Of a DNA stretch of 34,975 bases, positions 15,384 to 25,524 are shown piece by piece. The notes beneath the pieces are model-generated. The model had not been told where the DNA came from. It was given only the letters and a program-made list of their open reading frames with translations, and did not search any database. The stretch comes from Propionivibrio sp. (GTDB lineage Bacteria; Pseudomonadota; Gammaproteobacteria; Burkholderiales; Rhodocyclaceae), in the NCBI RefSeq assembly GCF_029255185.1, contig NZ_JAPUVO010000079.1:1-34975 (forward strand). Direction: 5' to 3'. A program made the translations under genes and the position numbers. The number at the start of each line of letters is the position of its first letter. Positions within the stretch are counted from its first letter, which is position 1.

Positions 15384-15946
15384 GCCCCCTCTGGTGTTTG
15401 GCTGATTCAACCTCGCACCCACCACAGGAAAATTCAAGCCCGACGACGAAGAACCAAAAGCAGTTGACTTTTGAGCGGCGACCCGGAGAATATTCACTCG
15501 TTATTTCGGTTTTCTACACGGTTGTAGACAGTCTGGGGTCAGACGTAGAAATTCGAAGGCTTGAACACTAAATCTATGGTGCCACGCCCGAGGCTTACTC
15601 GGGATAAACGATTGTCTCTCTTGCAGAGGCGGCAATCGAGGGAGTGCAAGACCCACATCTGCTCGGCGGAATTGCCTAACGGCTTTTCCATATGAGCATA
15701 TTTTCTGGGGTTGCACCATGCACCAAACCAAATCGGCATTTCACAAAATTTATTGCCTTACGCATTGTGCTGATGGGCACGCGTTCGCACGCCAAATCAC
15801 GACCCCAGAAAGCTAAAACCCAGCAAGGCGGGCTCCTTGCCGGGTTTCTGGTGTGCTTTGATGAACGTCGGACAACGTCAGATTAGCACTCCATGAGCTT
15901 CAGTCAAGGGTTCGGCACGCCTTGCTTCGTTGAAAGGAAACGAAGC
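15384..15946. other. 563-bp region without confident genes, rich in hairpins
   Basis: Several short ORFs exist but none has a good start signal. 15511-15551: TTTCTAC/GTAGAAA encloses GTCTG-GGGT-CAGAC. 15587-15603: CCCGAG-GCTTA-CTCGGG. 15609-15638: CGATTG/CAATCG encloses CTCT-TGC-AGAG. CTGGGGT occurs at 15534-15540 and 15705-15711 and inverted at 15802-15808. The helicase gene follows directly, so this is a candidate helicase-linked origin or leader RNA. No promoter stood out. Confidence 0.5.
15816..15847 (+). repeat. Long hairpin upstream of the helicase gene
   Basis: AAACCC-A-GCAAGG (15816-15828) pairs with CCTTGC-C-GGGTTT (15835-15847) around a 6-nt loop, leaving a single mismatch. It lies about 100 bp before the preferred helicase start. 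It may be an attenuator or terminator, though only a weak T-run (TTTCTGG) follows. Confidence 0.5.
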
Positions 15947-17383
15947 ATGAAGAAATCTCATAACGAGCAAAGTATTGAGTCCAAATTTGGCGAAGAACTC
16001 GGCGGCAGTGTTGACTGGGCTGTTTCCGGAGGGGTTTTTTTCCACTGGGAAGGCAGCTTCTGGCAAGCACGGGTTATCGAAAGGACAGAGGAAACCGAGG
16101 ACGCCGAAGGCGTCGAGGTTATGAAGAGTGTTGCATATAAGTGGCTGAAAGCAAATTATCCAGCAGAAGCGAGCGACCGTAAGTCGAATGAGCTTATCAA
16201 GACGGCAATGCTTGATTGCCGCCGACTTCCCAAAGCTGGCAATCGGAACATTGTTCCGACTAATGGCTGCTATCTCGAAATCTGCCCAGATGGAAAAATT
16301 CAGGCTTTGCAACCAGAGCGTGAATTGGGCATCACCCATCTGGTAAATGCTGACATTGGCATTCATCAAGGAGTTTACACGCCGCGAGATTTGCCAAGCG
16401 ACAGCCTCTTCTATCACTTCCTGAATAGCTCTCTCCCGCAGCCGGAGGTTCGTGAAATTGTGCAGGAGTATGTTGGCTACACTTTGATTTCTTCAACGAA
16501 ATTTCAGGTCGGGCAACTTTGGCTTGGTGAAGGACGAAACGGCAAAAGCGTTTTGCTCGAAATTGTCCAGGCACTTCATGCCAAAACAGCAAGCATGAGC
16601 CTGAATCGCCTAACCGATTTTTATCTGCAACCGCTGGTCGGTGCATCACTTGCCTGCGTAAGCGAGGTGCCAAAAACCGGCGTTGACGGTGAGATGTTCA
16701 AATCTCTGATTGCGGGAGATTTGATTTCGGTTAACCGAAAACACAAGGATGTAATGGGCTACAAGCCAACAGCAAAGTGGCTGATGGCAGCCAATAATCT
16801 AATGAAGACTAACGACCATTCAGACGGTTGGTGGCGAAGGCTGCAAATTATTCCTTGGTCAGTTCAGATTCCTGATAACCAACTTATTCCAGACCTCGCT
16901 GAAATGGTATGTGCGAAGGAATTGAATCTGGTGCTCGACTGGGCATTGCAAGGCGTTAGTCGCTTGCTCAAAAGAGGGCTATTTGATGTGTCTTCGACTT
17001 TGCTGACTACAACTAGACAGGAAGCCATCGAGGCATCAAATCCTGTTGCTGCTTGGCTTGCAGAAATCGAGCCTGTATCGCATCAAATTGGAATGCCAAA
17101 AAATGACGTATTCATCGCGTTCCGCAAATGGGCTGATGATAATAACTATCGCTGCCCTGAGAAAAACGTTTTCTGGCAAGAAATGCGACGTGTTCTGAAA
17201 AATCGTTTCGAAATCGACAAGCGATATCAGAGGCAGCATTGCGGACAGAGTGTCGATTACGTCCGTTTCGCGTTTGGTGATGCCTTGCGGAATCTGGAAG
17301 CACCTTGGGATGACGACGAAACGCCAGCGACTGAGTTTATTCAGCCGAGAACCAAGCCAATCCAGCTCGGGGCAAGGTTTTGA
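15947..17383 (+). CDS. P4-type SF3 helicase (D5_N / phage-plasmid primase C-terminal family)
   Basis: 478 residues from ATG 15947, which follows AAAGGAAACG; ATG 15893 is in frame but has no such site. The N-terminal ~170 residues resemble a D5_N region. Then come Walker A GEGRNGKS (194-201), a Walker B-like region ASLACVSEVP, and motif C KWLMAANNLMKTNDHSDGWWRR with the arginine finger, typical of the P4 alpha C-terminal helicase. I see no zinc finger or primase catalytic motif, so it is a helicase without primase. It would unwind the excised circle for replication or stabilisation. It converges with the integrase gene. Confidence 0.88.
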   Translation: MKKSHNEQSIESKFGEELGGSVDWAVSGGVFFHWEGSFWQARVIERTEETEDAEGVEVMKSVAYKWLKANYPAEASDRKSNELIKTAMLDCRRLPKAGNRNIVPTNGCYLEICPDGKIQALQPERELGITHLVNADIGIHQGVYTPRDLPSDSLFYHFLNSSLPQPEVREIVQEYVGYTLISSTKFQVGQLWLGEGRNGKSVLLEIVQALHAKTASMSLNRLTDFYLQPLVGASLACVSEVPKTGVDGEMFKSLIAGDLISVNRKHKDVMGYKPTAKWLMAANNLMKTNDHSDGWWRRLQIIPWSVQIPDNQLIPDLAEMVCAKELNLVLDWALQGVSRLLKRGLFDVSSTLLTTTRQEAIEASNPVAAWLAEIEPVSHQIGMPKNDVFIAFRKWADDNNYRCPEKNVFWQEMRRVLKNRFEIDKRYQRQHCGQSVDYVRFAFGDALRNLEAPWDDDETPATEFIQPRTKPIQLGARF

Positions 17384-17394
17384 TTGATTGTTAG

Positions 17395-17418
17395 AAAGCG
17401 GGGGCAACCCCGCCTTTT
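17395..17418. terminator. Bidirectional terminator between helicase and integrase genes
   Basis: GCGGGG-GCAA-CCCCGC (17398-17413) has a GNRA loop. AAA precedes it and CTTTTC follows, so both strands give stem plus T-run. It fits the 41-bp gap between convergent genes. Confidence 0.8.
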
Positions 17419-17424
17419 CAAAAT

Positions 17425-19026
17425 TTACGTCGCTTTTTTCTTTGCCGCAATTTCTTCCCTGCTCATGCCTGCATCTTTTCTTCTCGCTCGTCCGAGAAAC
17501 TCGCGGGGGATGTTCTGAGCAATTCCGACACCTGAGACTTGATAAATCATCACTGCATCGTCGTGAAATTCGATGCGCTTGATGACCCTTCGAAGAGCGT
17601 CCGACAACTTGAATCGCTCCTCGGTTTTCGATTTGTCGCCAATCCAAATGAGAGCGTTGTCGACAAGATTGTCGCCAAAACAACCGCCAATTTTAGGCAC
17701 GGTTGCCAATTCCTCTCGTGCTGCTTCGAGTTCAGATTTTGCCTTGTCGGCTTCCGCTTCAATAGCTACTAGTCGCTGTAAGAGCAAGGTCGAATTCCCA
17801 CACTCTTCAATCGCCAAGATGATTCTATCCGCTCTGCTTGTTGCATCCGCTGCACGTTCTTCTGCGATGTTGATTCGTTCACGGATGGCTTCCGAGATTG
17901 CATCGTCCCTGAACGCATCTTCTTCAAAACGTCCGAGATTCGACAACACCGTGTTGACGATGGCGAGTTCTGATATCGATAGACATTTCGACCGTCCCGC
18001 TTTGCTCCCTATGCAGTAATAGCGAGAGTTGCCCCGAGTGGTTGGGGCTTTCCGTTCCATCCGTTCACCACATTTGCAGTAGAACAATCCGGCGAAAACG
18101 TCGGCGTTGATTCCTCTGAGCCGTTTCGGTCCTGTCCTGCCTTTCAACGCGACTTGCACACGGTGCCAAAGCTCTTCCGGCACTGCTGCTGGAAAATAAT
18201 TCTGAACGGGGTCGCCGTCAGGGGTCAGAGTGCCTTCAACCATTCGCATAGGTTGCCATTCGCCAAGGACTCGCCTGTCCCGTAGCAATCGGGAAATGCC
18301 TGTGTGTTCCCAGCCTTTGGTGTTTGTTCGTTGTCGCCACGGCATCGCCCATCCTTCTTCCGTTGCGATTCTGGCGATGGCAACGCCACCAAGCCCACTT
18401 GCAGCATGTTCAAAAACTTGGCGCACGGATTCCGCCTTGTCGGGGATGAGTTCCCAGCCTGATTTGTCTGCTTTCGGTTGCATCCAACCGCTACCGTGCA
18501 TTTTCGAAACGACTGGAAGCCCCGCTTGTCGTTTGGTTTGGAAAGCGGCAGATACGCGTTTAGCCTTCGTGCTGCTCTCTTCATGGGCTCGGGAGAAGAG
18601 CAGAACGGACAACATGAACGACACCGTTTCCTTAATCGTCTCGCTGTTCCATTCCTTGTTGTCGACCATCGATACAACACGGACACCCTTTTTGACGATT
18701 TTCGTCAGGAGGTCAACGGCTTCGGGCAGGGTCGCTCGCGAGAGTCGGTCTAGCGATTCGACTAGAAGAATCGAGCCTTTTGGAACTTTTCCCGCCTCGA
18801 TGGCTGCCATGAACGCACCAAGAGCCCCATAATTGGCATTGTCGCCTTTGAAAGCAGAGACCCCAAGGTCGGACAAAGAAAGTGATTCGTCGAGAACAAG
18901 CCCATGTTCATTGCACCATACTTGTGCAAGCCGTGTTTGGCGTTCGAGAGAAGTGCCTCTTGCTTGTCTTCCCGATGAGAAGCGACGGTATGAGAATACG
19001 CGGGTGCTTTGGGTATCTGGATTCAT
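17425..19026 (-). CDS. Large serine recombinase (integrase of the element)
   Basis: 533 residues. The resolvase-type catalytic domain begins YRRFSSGRQARGTSLERQ, with Ser17 at the nucleophile position, and has ESLDRLSRA near residue 90. A Recombinase domain follows (about 165-290), then a zinc ribbon (YCKCGERM ... YYCIGSKAGRSKC) and a helical, probably coiled-coil segment (about 385-450). This order is that of phiC31/TP901-type integrases, which join attP and attB at a 2-bp crossover without host factors. It starts 34 bp inside the right end of the element, pointing inward, as integrase genes usually do. It most likely made the xth insertion. No recombination directionality factor was identified. 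Confidence 0.95.
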   Translation of the reverse strand: MNPDTQSTRVFSYRRFSSGRQARGTSLERQTRLAQVWCNEHGLVLDESLSLSDLGVSAFKGDNANYGALGAFMAAIEAGKVPKGSILLVESLDRLSRATLPEAVDLLTKIVKKGVRVVSMVDNKEWNSETIKETVSFMLSVLLFSRAHEESSTKAKRVSAAFQTKRQAGLPVVSKMHGSGWMQPKADKSGWELIPDKAESVRQVFEHAASGLGGVAIARIATEEGWAMPWRQRTNTKGWEHTGISRLLRDRRVLGEWQPMRMVEGTLTPDGDPVQNYFPAAVPEELWHRVQVALKGRTGPKRLRGINADVFAGLFYCKCGERMERKAPTTRGNSRYYCIGSKAGRSKCLSISELAIVNTVLSNLGRFEEDAFRDDAISEAIRERINIAEERAADATSRADRIILAIEECGNSTLLLQRLVAIEAEADKAKSELEAAREELATVPKIGGCFGDNLVDNALIWIGDKSKTEERFKLSDALRRVIKRIEFHDDAVMIYQVSGVGIAQNIPREFLGRARRKDAGMSREEIAAKKKAT

Positions 19027-19041
19027 ACACCCAATTATGCA

Positions 19042-19078
19042 GGTATTTTGTGTGATTGACTAGTCGAGCCGCCAACCA
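19042..19078. other. attR: right junction of the element
   Basis: The element arm GGTATTTTGTGTGATTGAC (19042-19060) is followed by TAGTC (19061-19065) and host xth sequence GAGCCGCCAACC. The first bases of the core form the TAG stop of the truncated host reading frame. Joined to the left arm (9665-9680) it rebuilds a near-perfect palindrome. Confidence 0.88.
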
Positions 19079-19731
19079 ACGTTCTTGGCCCGGGCCTGAC
19101 CGCGATTGCTCCACCACGTGTAGCATTCGTCGGTCGCTGCCGGATGCAACTGGCGATAGACGTCAGTCCACCCGGCTTCGCTCAACACCCGGCCGACCCA
19201 GGCGCGCTCATCAGGGAGAAAGCCGGAATTCTTCCGGTTGCTTTTCCAATTCTTCAGATCGATTTCCTGATGGGCGATGTTCCAGTCGCCGCAGATCACC
19301 ACATCGCGCCCACTCTTTGCCAGTGCGAGAAGTTGGGGATAGAAAATGTCCATGAAGCGGAATTTGGCGGCCTGACGCTCCGGCGAACTCGAACCCGAAG
19401 GTAGGTAGAGCGAGACCACCGACAGATTGCCGAAGTCGGCGCGCAGATAGCGGCCTTCGGCGTCGAACTCGGTGTGGCCCGTGCCTTCGTGAATGGCGTC
19501 AGGCTTTTTCCGGCACCACAGGCCGACGCCGCTGTAGCCTTTCTTTTCGGCACAGTGGTAATAGGCATGCAGGCCGCCCGGCGCCTTCATTTCGTCAGTG
19601 AGATCGGCATGCTGAGCCTTTAGCTCCTGCAGGCAGACAATATCGGCGTTCTGCGCCGTCGTCCACGGCAAAACGCCTTTGCTCCATGCTGAACGAATAC
19701 CATTGAGGTTTAGTGTAATGATGCGTAACAT
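19060..19731 (-). pseudogene. xth: Host exonuclease III gene, truncated by the element
   Basis: 223 residues of a normal exonuclease III beginning MLRIITLNLNGIRSA, with Glu36 (QELKAQ) and GDWNIAH present. It ends abruptly at NVGWRLD, immediately followed by a TAG created at the attachment core. The missing 37 residues, including the catalytic SDHAPL motif, are at 9548-9661. Without that His the product should be inactive as a nuclease, though it may still be transcribed and could bind DNA. It is divergent from pyrE with 52 bp between starts. Confidence 0.93.
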
Positions 19732-19783
19732 AAGGAATCCTTGCCGGTACCGGTTTTGATGAGCTTTAGAAAAACACAGGATT

Positions 19784-20431
19784 ATGGATTTTCGTCAGGA
19801 ATTCATCGAGTTTGCCCTGGAGCAGGATGTTTTGCGTTTTGGCGAGTTCAAGACCAAGGCCGGACGGCTGTCGCCCTACTTCTTCAACGCCGGCCTCTTT
19901 AACAACGGCACGGCGCTGGATCGCCTGTCTCAATTCTACGCGAAGGTGATCCTTTCCAGTAACGTGGTCGTCGACATGTTGTTCGGGCCGGCCTACAAGG
20001 GTATTCCATTGGTTGCGGTGAGTGCGCTGGCCCTGGCGCGTGCCGGGCGCAATCTGCCCTTCGCTTTCAATCGCAAGGAAGCCAAGGATCATGGTGAAGG
20101 CGGCAGTAGCATTGGGGCGCCGCTAGCGGGCCGCGTACTGATCATTGATGACGTCATTTCGGCCGGCACATCGGTGCGAGAATCGGTCGAATTAATCCGT
20201 GCGGCGGGCGCTACCCCCTGCGGTGTGGTCATTGCTCTTGACCGCATGGAGCGCGGCAGCGGACCGTTGTCGGCGGTCCAGGAAGTCGAACGGGATTACA
20301 GCATGCCGGTGCTTGCCGTGGCTACGCTGAACGACTTGTTGACTTACCTGGAGGTGCAACCGGGCTTCAAGGCCCATCAAGCGGCGGTGGCGCGTTATCG
20401 TGAGGAGTATGGCGTTGATCAAAATCATTAG
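19784..20431 (+). CDS. pyrE: Orotate phosphoribosyltransferase
   Basis: A 215-residue cytoplasmic enzyme of pyrimidine synthesis that converts orotate and PRPP to OMP. The PRPP-binding motif [16 protein letters not shown] lies at about residue 117, after the family's flexible loop region ([15 protein letters not shown], with the catalytic Lys-x-x-Lys-type segment). The length equals the bacterial norm. Chromosomal pyrE next to xth is common in betaproteobacteria and marks the native flank of the element. The next gene overlaps its end by 23 bp. Confidence 0.96.
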   Translation: MDFRQEFIEFALEQDVLRFGEFKTKAGRLSPYFFNAGLFNNGTALDRLSQFYAKVILSSNVVVDMLFGPAYKGIPLVAVSALALARAGRNLPFAFNRKEAKDHGEGGSSIGAPLAGRVLIIDDVISAGTSVRESVELIRAAGATPCGVVIALDRMERGSGPLSAVQEVERDYSMPVLAVATLNDLLTYLEVQPGFKAHQAAVARYREEYGVDQNH

Positions 20432-21041
20432 GCTGACCGGGTTGGCGCTGCTGCTCGGGTTTTGCGGCCCGGCGCTGGCGGCCGGCAATCTTTATTGTTG
20501 CATCGATGCCACCGGCAAGCAGGTGTGCGGGGATCTATTGCCGCAGGCCTGTTATGGGCGTGCCTATCGCGAGCTCGGTGAATCCGGACGAACGACACGG
20601 ATGGTTGAAGCGCCGCTGACTGCCGAACAGCGCGCCCAGCGTGCCGCTGAAGAAGCGCAACTGAAGGCGGAAGAAGCCGCGCTCAGGGAAAAGCAGCGCA
20701 AGGACCAGGCCCTGCTCAACACCTACGGCAGCGAGAAAGATATCGAAGTGATGCGCGTGCGTGCGCAGGACGATGTGAAAAAATCGATTCGGGCCGCCGA
20801 GGCCAAGATTGTCGAAATCCGCATTCAGCGCAAGATTTTCGAGAACGAATCCGAGTTTTACACCAAGAAACAGCTGCCGCCCGAAGTGCAAAAAGGACTG
20901 CGCGACGCGGACTACGAAATCAAGGCGCAGGAACTGGTCATCGAATCCAAGAAACAGGATCTCGAAGCGATCCGCCTCAAATACGACGAGGATCGACGCC
21001 GCTATCTGGATATCGCGCGCCGCGCCGCATTGCCGCGTTGA
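20409..21041 (+). CDS. Secreted DUF4124-like protein with coiled coil
   Basis: About 210 residues from ATG 20409, which follows GAGGAG; GTG 20400 is also in frame. A signal peptide is evident ([14 protein letters not shown]). The mature N-terminus [16 protein letters not shown] resembles the DUF4124 domain, a short beta fold in proteobacterial envelope proteins. Residues from about 75 to the end are almost entirely charged helix ([20 protein letters not shown] ...), predicted to be coiled coil. It overlaps the 3' end of pyrE, so the genes are probably cotranscribed. The function is unknown. Confidence 0.82.
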   Translation: MALIKIIRLTGLALLLGFCGPALAAGNLYCCIDATGKQVCGDLLPQACYGRAYRELGESGRTTRMVEAPLTAEQRAQRAAEEAQLKAEEAALREKQRKDQALLNTYGSEKDIEVMRVRAQDDVKKSIRAAEAKIVEIRIQRKIFENESEFYTKKQLPPEVQKGLRDADYEIKAQELVIESKKQDLEAIRLKYDEDRRRYLDIARRAALPR

Positions 21042-21048
21042 GGAACTG

Positions 21049-21066
21049 AACTCGTCTACCCGAGTT
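21049..21066. terminator. Hairpin in the convergent gap before gatB
   Basis: AACTCG-TCTACC-CGAGTT overlaps the end of gatB and lies 8 bp past the upstream stop. It is short with little T-run, so it would be a weak terminator at best. Confidence 0.3.
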
Positions 21067-22507
21067 TCCGGCGTAGTAGCTCGTTTACCTGCTGCGGATT
21101 GGCTTGGCCCTTGGTGGCTTTCATGGCCTGCCCAACCAGCGCGTTGAAAGCCTTCTCCTTACCCGCCTTGAACTCGGCGACCATCGCCGGATTGGCAGCC
21201 AGTACTCCGTCGATCAGCGACTCGATAGCGCTGCTGTCGTTAATCTGCTTGAGTCCCAGCTTCTCGATGATCTCGTCTGCCGAACTGCCCTCGCCGTTCC
21301 ACAGCGCCTCAAAAACCTTTTTTGCGATGTTGTTAGAGATGGTGTTGTCAGCGATACGCGCCAGTAGGTTGCCGAGTTGAGCTGCCAAGACCGGCGAGTC
21401 GCCAATTTCCCTGTCCTCCCTGTTAAGACGCGCTGCCAGATCAACCGTTACCCAGTTGGCGCATGGCTTGCTGTTTGCCTTGCCAGCGATGGCGACGGTC
21501 GCTTCATAGTAATCAGCGATATCAAGCGATGCGGTCAGCGCCGCCGCATCATAGGCGGACAGCGCATAGTCAGTCACAAAACGGTCGCGCTTGGCGACCG
21601 GTAGCTCCGGCATCGCCGCCTGGGTGCGCGCTACCCACTCGCGATCAATGATCAGCGGCAGCAGGTCGGGGTCGGGAAAGTAGCGGTAATCGTGCGCGTC
21701 TTCCTTGGTGCGCATGGTGTGTGTTTCGCCGTTCTCGGGGTCGAAGAGGACGGTGGCTTGCCCGATGCGGCCACCATCCTCAATGGTGGCGATCTGCCAC
21801 TGCACCTCGTAGTCGATGGCCTGCTGCATGAAGCGGAAGGAATTAAGGTTCTTGATTTCGCGCCGGGTGCCGTACTCTTTTTGTCCCAGAGGTCGAACCG
21901 AGACGTTGGCGTCGCAGCGGAACGATCCTTCCTGCATATTGCCGTCGCAGATGCCGATCCAACGCACCAGTGCGTGCAGCGCCTTGGCGTAGGCCACGGC
22001 TTCGGCGGAGGAGCGCATATCGGGTTCAGTTACGATTTCGAGCAGCGGCGTTCCGGCACGGTTCAGGTCGATCCCCGATTTCCCATGAAAATTCTCGTGC
22101 AGCGATTTTCCGGCATCTTCCTCAAGATGGGCACGCGTCAACTGGATGGTTTTTTCCGTGAGGCTATTGCCCTGGCCTAGCTGAATCGTCAGTTGGCCAC
22201 CAACGACCACTGGCAGTTCAAACTGGCTGATCTGGTAACCCTTGGGCAGATCGGGGTAGAAGTAATTTTTACGCGCGAAAACTGATCTTGGCGCAATCTG
22301 CCCATCAACGGCCAGGCCAAAGCGGATAGCGCATTCGACGGCGGCGCGGTTCAGTACTGGCAGCACACCGGGCAGCGCGATATCGACCGCGTTGGCTTGC
22401 GTGTTGGGCTGCGCACCGAAAGCGGTTGAACTGCCGGAAAAAATTTTTGATTGCGTTAAAAGCTGGGCATGCGTCTCAATGCCGATTACCACTTCCCATT
22501 GTTTCAT
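21056..22507 (-). CDS. gatB: Asp-tRNA(Asn)/Glu-tRNA(Gln) amidotransferase subunit B
   Basis: 483 residues. GatB binds the misacylated tRNA, phosphorylates the Glu/Asp and accepts ammonia from GatA. It starts with [25 protein letters not shown], the family signature, and has the conserved [17 protein letters not shown] and [10 protein letters not shown] segments. The C-terminal helical YqeY-like tail ends in [17 protein letters not shown]. It is last in the gatC-gatA-gatB operon, 14 bp after gatA. It indicates indirect synthesis of Asn-tRNA and/or Gln-tRNA. Confidence 0.97.
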   Translation of the reverse strand: MKQWEVVIGIETHAQLLTQSKIFSGSSTAFGAQPNTQANAVDIALPGVLPVLNRAAVECAIRFGLAVDGQIAPRSVFARKNYFYPDLPKGYQISQFELPVVVGGQLTIQLGQGNSLTEKTIQLTRAHLEEDAGKSLHENFHGKSGIDLNRAGTPLLEIVTEPDMRSSAEAVAYAKALHALVRWIGICDGNMQEGSFRCDANVSVRPLGQKEYGTRREIKNLNSFRFMQQAIDYEVQWQIATIEDGGRIGQATVLFDPENGETHTMRTKEDAHDYRYFPDPDLLPLIIDREWVARTQAAMPELPVAKRDRFVTDYALSAYDAAALTASLDIADYYEATVAIAGKANSKPCANWVTVDLAARLNREDREIGDSPVLAAQLGNLLARIADNTISNNIAKKVFEALWNGEGSSADEIIEKLGLKQINDSSAIESLIDGVLAANPAMVAEFKAGKEKAFNALVGQAMKATKGQANPQQVNELLRRKLG

Positions 22508-22521
22508 CGCTTGTTACTCGC

Positions 22522-24003
22522 TCAGTCAATGCCTTGGGGGCGCTGGAGATGCCATGCGTTGGCCTGCTGGTAGCGGTGCGCCACATTGAGCAGCCGGGCT
22601 TCGGAAAAATAGTCGCCGATCAGTTGCAGGCCGGCCGGCAGGCCGTTGGCAAAGCCACAGGGGATCGACATTCCCGGGAGTCCGGCGAGGTTAACCGCAA
22701 TGGTATAAATATCCGACAGGTACATCTGCACCGGATCGGCCGCTTTTTCGCCCAGTTTGAATGCGATGCTCGGACTGGTCGGCCCCATGATCACGTCGCA
22801 TTGCTTGAAGGCTGCCACAAAGTCGTTGGCAATCAGGCGCCGAATGCGTTGCGCCTGCAAATAGTAGGCATCATAGTAGCCGTGCGAGAGGACGTAGGTG
22901 CCGATCAGGATGCGCCGCTTGACCTCGGCGCCAAAGCCCTGGGCCCGGCTGCGGGCGTACATTTCGTTGAGGTCGCTGTAATCGGGGGCACGGTAACCGT
23001 AGCGCACACCGTCAAAGCGCGAGAGATTCGAGCTGGCCTCAGCCGGAGCGATCACGTAGTAGGACGGCACCGACAGCTTCATGTTAGGCAAACTGATGTC
23101 GACCAATTGTGCACCAAGCCGGCGGTATTCGGCGATGGCTGCGTCGACCAGTTGCATGACTTCGGGCGCGCAGCCCGATCGTTCGCTGGTGCCAAAAAAC
23201 TCCCGGGGCAGGCCGATTCTCAGTCCGGCCAGGGGTTTGTCGCTGGCAACGGCGGAAAACTCGCGGCTGTAGTCTTCCTTGGTGCGGTCAAGGCTGGTCG
23301 AATCGCGTTCGTCAAAGCCGGCCATGACATTGAGCAGCAGCGCGCAGTCTTGCGCCGAACGCGCCATCGGGCCGCCCTGATCGAGTGAGGAGGCATAGGC
23401 GATCATGCCGTAGCGTGAAACCACGCCATACGTCGGTTTCAGTCCGGTCAGATTGCACAGCGCCGCCGGTTGGCGGATCGAACCGCCGGTATCAGTGCCG
23501 GTCGCGGCCGGCGCCAGCAGGGCTGACACCGCCGCCGCCGAGCCGCCCGACGAGCCACCGGGAACGCGCGCCATGTCCCAGGGGTTCTTTACCGCGCCGT
23601 AGTAGGACGTTTCGTTCGACGAACCCATGGCGAACTCGTCCATATTCGTCTTGCCGAGAATGACCGCGCCAGCGGCATTGAAACGCTCGATGATGCTGGC
23701 ATCATAGGGGCTGACGAAGTTATTCAGCATTTTTGAACCACAGGTGGTCAGCCAACCCTTGGCGCAAAAAATGTCTTTCTGCGCCAAGGGAATGCCGGTC
23801 AGTGGCGTGGCCAGACCCGCAGCACGCATTTCGTCCGCGGCCTTGGCCTGAGCCAGGCTTTTTTCGCCGTCGACGGTGATGAAGGCGTTGAGCAGCGGGT
23901 TGTGGCGCGCGATCCGATCAAGATAAAGCTGGGTCAACTCGACGCTGGAGATCGTTTTTTCGGTTAGCGCCTGCGCCAGTGCTGACACACTGCGCCCTAT
24001 CAT
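22522..24003 (-). CDS. gatA: Asp-tRNA(Asn)/Glu-tRNA(Gln) amidotransferase subunit A
   Basis: 493 residues, the amidase subunit that hydrolyses glutamine. The amidase-signature triad is visible: Lys in [13 protein letters not shown] (about 77), and the Ser pair in [17 protein letters not shown] plus [15 protein letters not shown]. The length and end are normal. Its start overlaps the gatC stop by 4 bp. Together with gatB and gatC it forms the heterotrimer. Confidence 0.97.
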   Translation of the reverse strand: MIGRSVSALAQALTEKTISSVELTQLYLDRIARHNPLLNAFITVDGEKSLAQAKAADEMRAAGLATPLTGIPLAQKDIFCAKGWLTTCGSKMLNNFVSPYDASIIERFNAAGAVILGKTNMDEFAMGSSNETSYYGAVKNPWDMARVPGGSSGGSAAAVSALLAPAATGTDTGGSIRQPAALCNLTGLKPTYGVVSRYGMIAYASSLDQGGPMARSAQDCALLLNVMAGFDERDSTSLDRTKEDYSREFSAVASDKPLAGLRIGLPREFFGTSERSGCAPEVMQLVDAAIAEYRRLGAQLVDISLPNMKLSVPSYYVIAPAEASSNLSRFDGVRYGYRAPDYSDLNEMYARSRAQGFGAEVKRRILIGTYVLSHGYYDAYYLQAQRIRRLIANDFVAAFKQCDVIMGPTSPSIAFKLGEKAADPVQMYLSDIYTIAVNLAGLPGMSIPCGFANGLPAGLQLIGDYFSEARLLNVAHRYQQANAWHLQRPQGID

Positions 24004-24287
24004 TCCATCACCTGTGGCACAAGGTAGAGACCGGCCTCGGTCTCGGGAGCAAGCGCCTGAAAGTCTTCGCGGCGATTTGTTTCGCTGACCTGATCGCTGC
24101 GCAGGCGCTGGGCGAGATCCTGGGCGTGCGCCATCGGCTCGACGCCTCGGGTGTCGACAGCCTGCATCGTTTCGATCAGTGTGAATATTCCGTTCAGGTG
24201 GCCGAGTGTGCTTAGCGCCTCGGCGTCGCTGACTTCGATTCGGGCGAGGTGGGCGACGCGCCGAACTTGTTCCAGGGTAAGCGACAT
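24000..24287 (-). CDS. gatC: Asp-tRNA(Asn)/Glu-tRNA(Gln) amidotransferase subunit C
   Basis: 95 residues beginning [21 protein letters not shown], the typical GatC N-terminus, with the C-terminal belt segment ending LYLVPQVME. GatC wraps around GatA and GatB and stabilises the complex. It is the first gene of gatCAB, divergent from mreB across about 100 bp. Confidence 0.96.
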   Translation of the reverse strand: MSLTLEQVRRVAHLARIEVSDAEALSTLGHLNGIFTLIETMQAVDTRGVEPMAHAQDLAQRLRSDQVSETNRREDFQALAPETEAGLYLVPQVME

Positions 24288-24295
24288 GGCTATGA

Positions 24296-25432
<1,137 letters not shown>

Positions 25433-25438
25433 AATTCA

Positions 25439-25479
25439 GTAAGGTGTACCGGGTGAGGCGTGAGGAGTAAACCCCTTAC
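25439..25479. repeat. Inverted repeat with small tandem motif between mreB and mreC
   Basis: GTAAGG (25439-25444) and CCTTAC (25474-25479) bracket GTGAGGCGTGAGG, a tandem GTGAGG. It resembles the short REP-like GTGAGG strings scattered in some betaproteobacteria. It may also be an intercistronic processing or attenuation hairpin that sets MreB in excess over MreC. Confidence 0.4.
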
Positions 25480-25524
25480 CTGTTTTGAATCAAATCACCC
25501 TGTACTTTTTGCCTTCACTGACGC

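Larger units (their letters stand above)
9660..19065. mobile_element. Integrative and mobilizable element inserted in xth, with replacement xth
   Basis: The element is bounded by the shared pentamer TAGTC at 9660-9664 and 19061-19065, 9401 bp apart. It encodes, left to right, a complete xth (-), C5 methyltransferase (+), probable endonuclease (+), vsr (+), a candidate small RNA (-), MobQ relaxase (-), oriT, TraD-like protein (+), a small ORF (-), SF3 helicase (+) and a large serine recombinase (-). It has a relaxase and oriT but no type IV secretion genes, so it would need a helper conjugative element. Base composition is visibly lower in GC than pyrE or gatCAB. The insertion splits the host xth reading frame, which confirms both ends. 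Confidence 0.93.

Noticed and set aside
15539-15739. 66-residue minus-strand ORF starting MPIWFGAWC
   Set aside because: There is no ribosome-binding site at any of its starts, it overlaps several strong hairpins, and overlapping alternative frames are about as long.
9660-19065. A prophage
   Set aside because: There are no capsid, tail, lysis or terminase genes. The relaxase and oriT mark it as a mobilizable element.
19060-19731. A functional shortened exonuclease III
   Set aside because: It lacks the terminal SDHAPL motif with the catalytic His, and the missing codons exist intact at the other junction, so it is an interrupted gene.
22426-23388. 320-residue plus-strand ORF antisense to gatB/gatA
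   Set aside because: It is a shadow of the high-GC third-position pattern of gatA. It has no start signal or recognisable domain.
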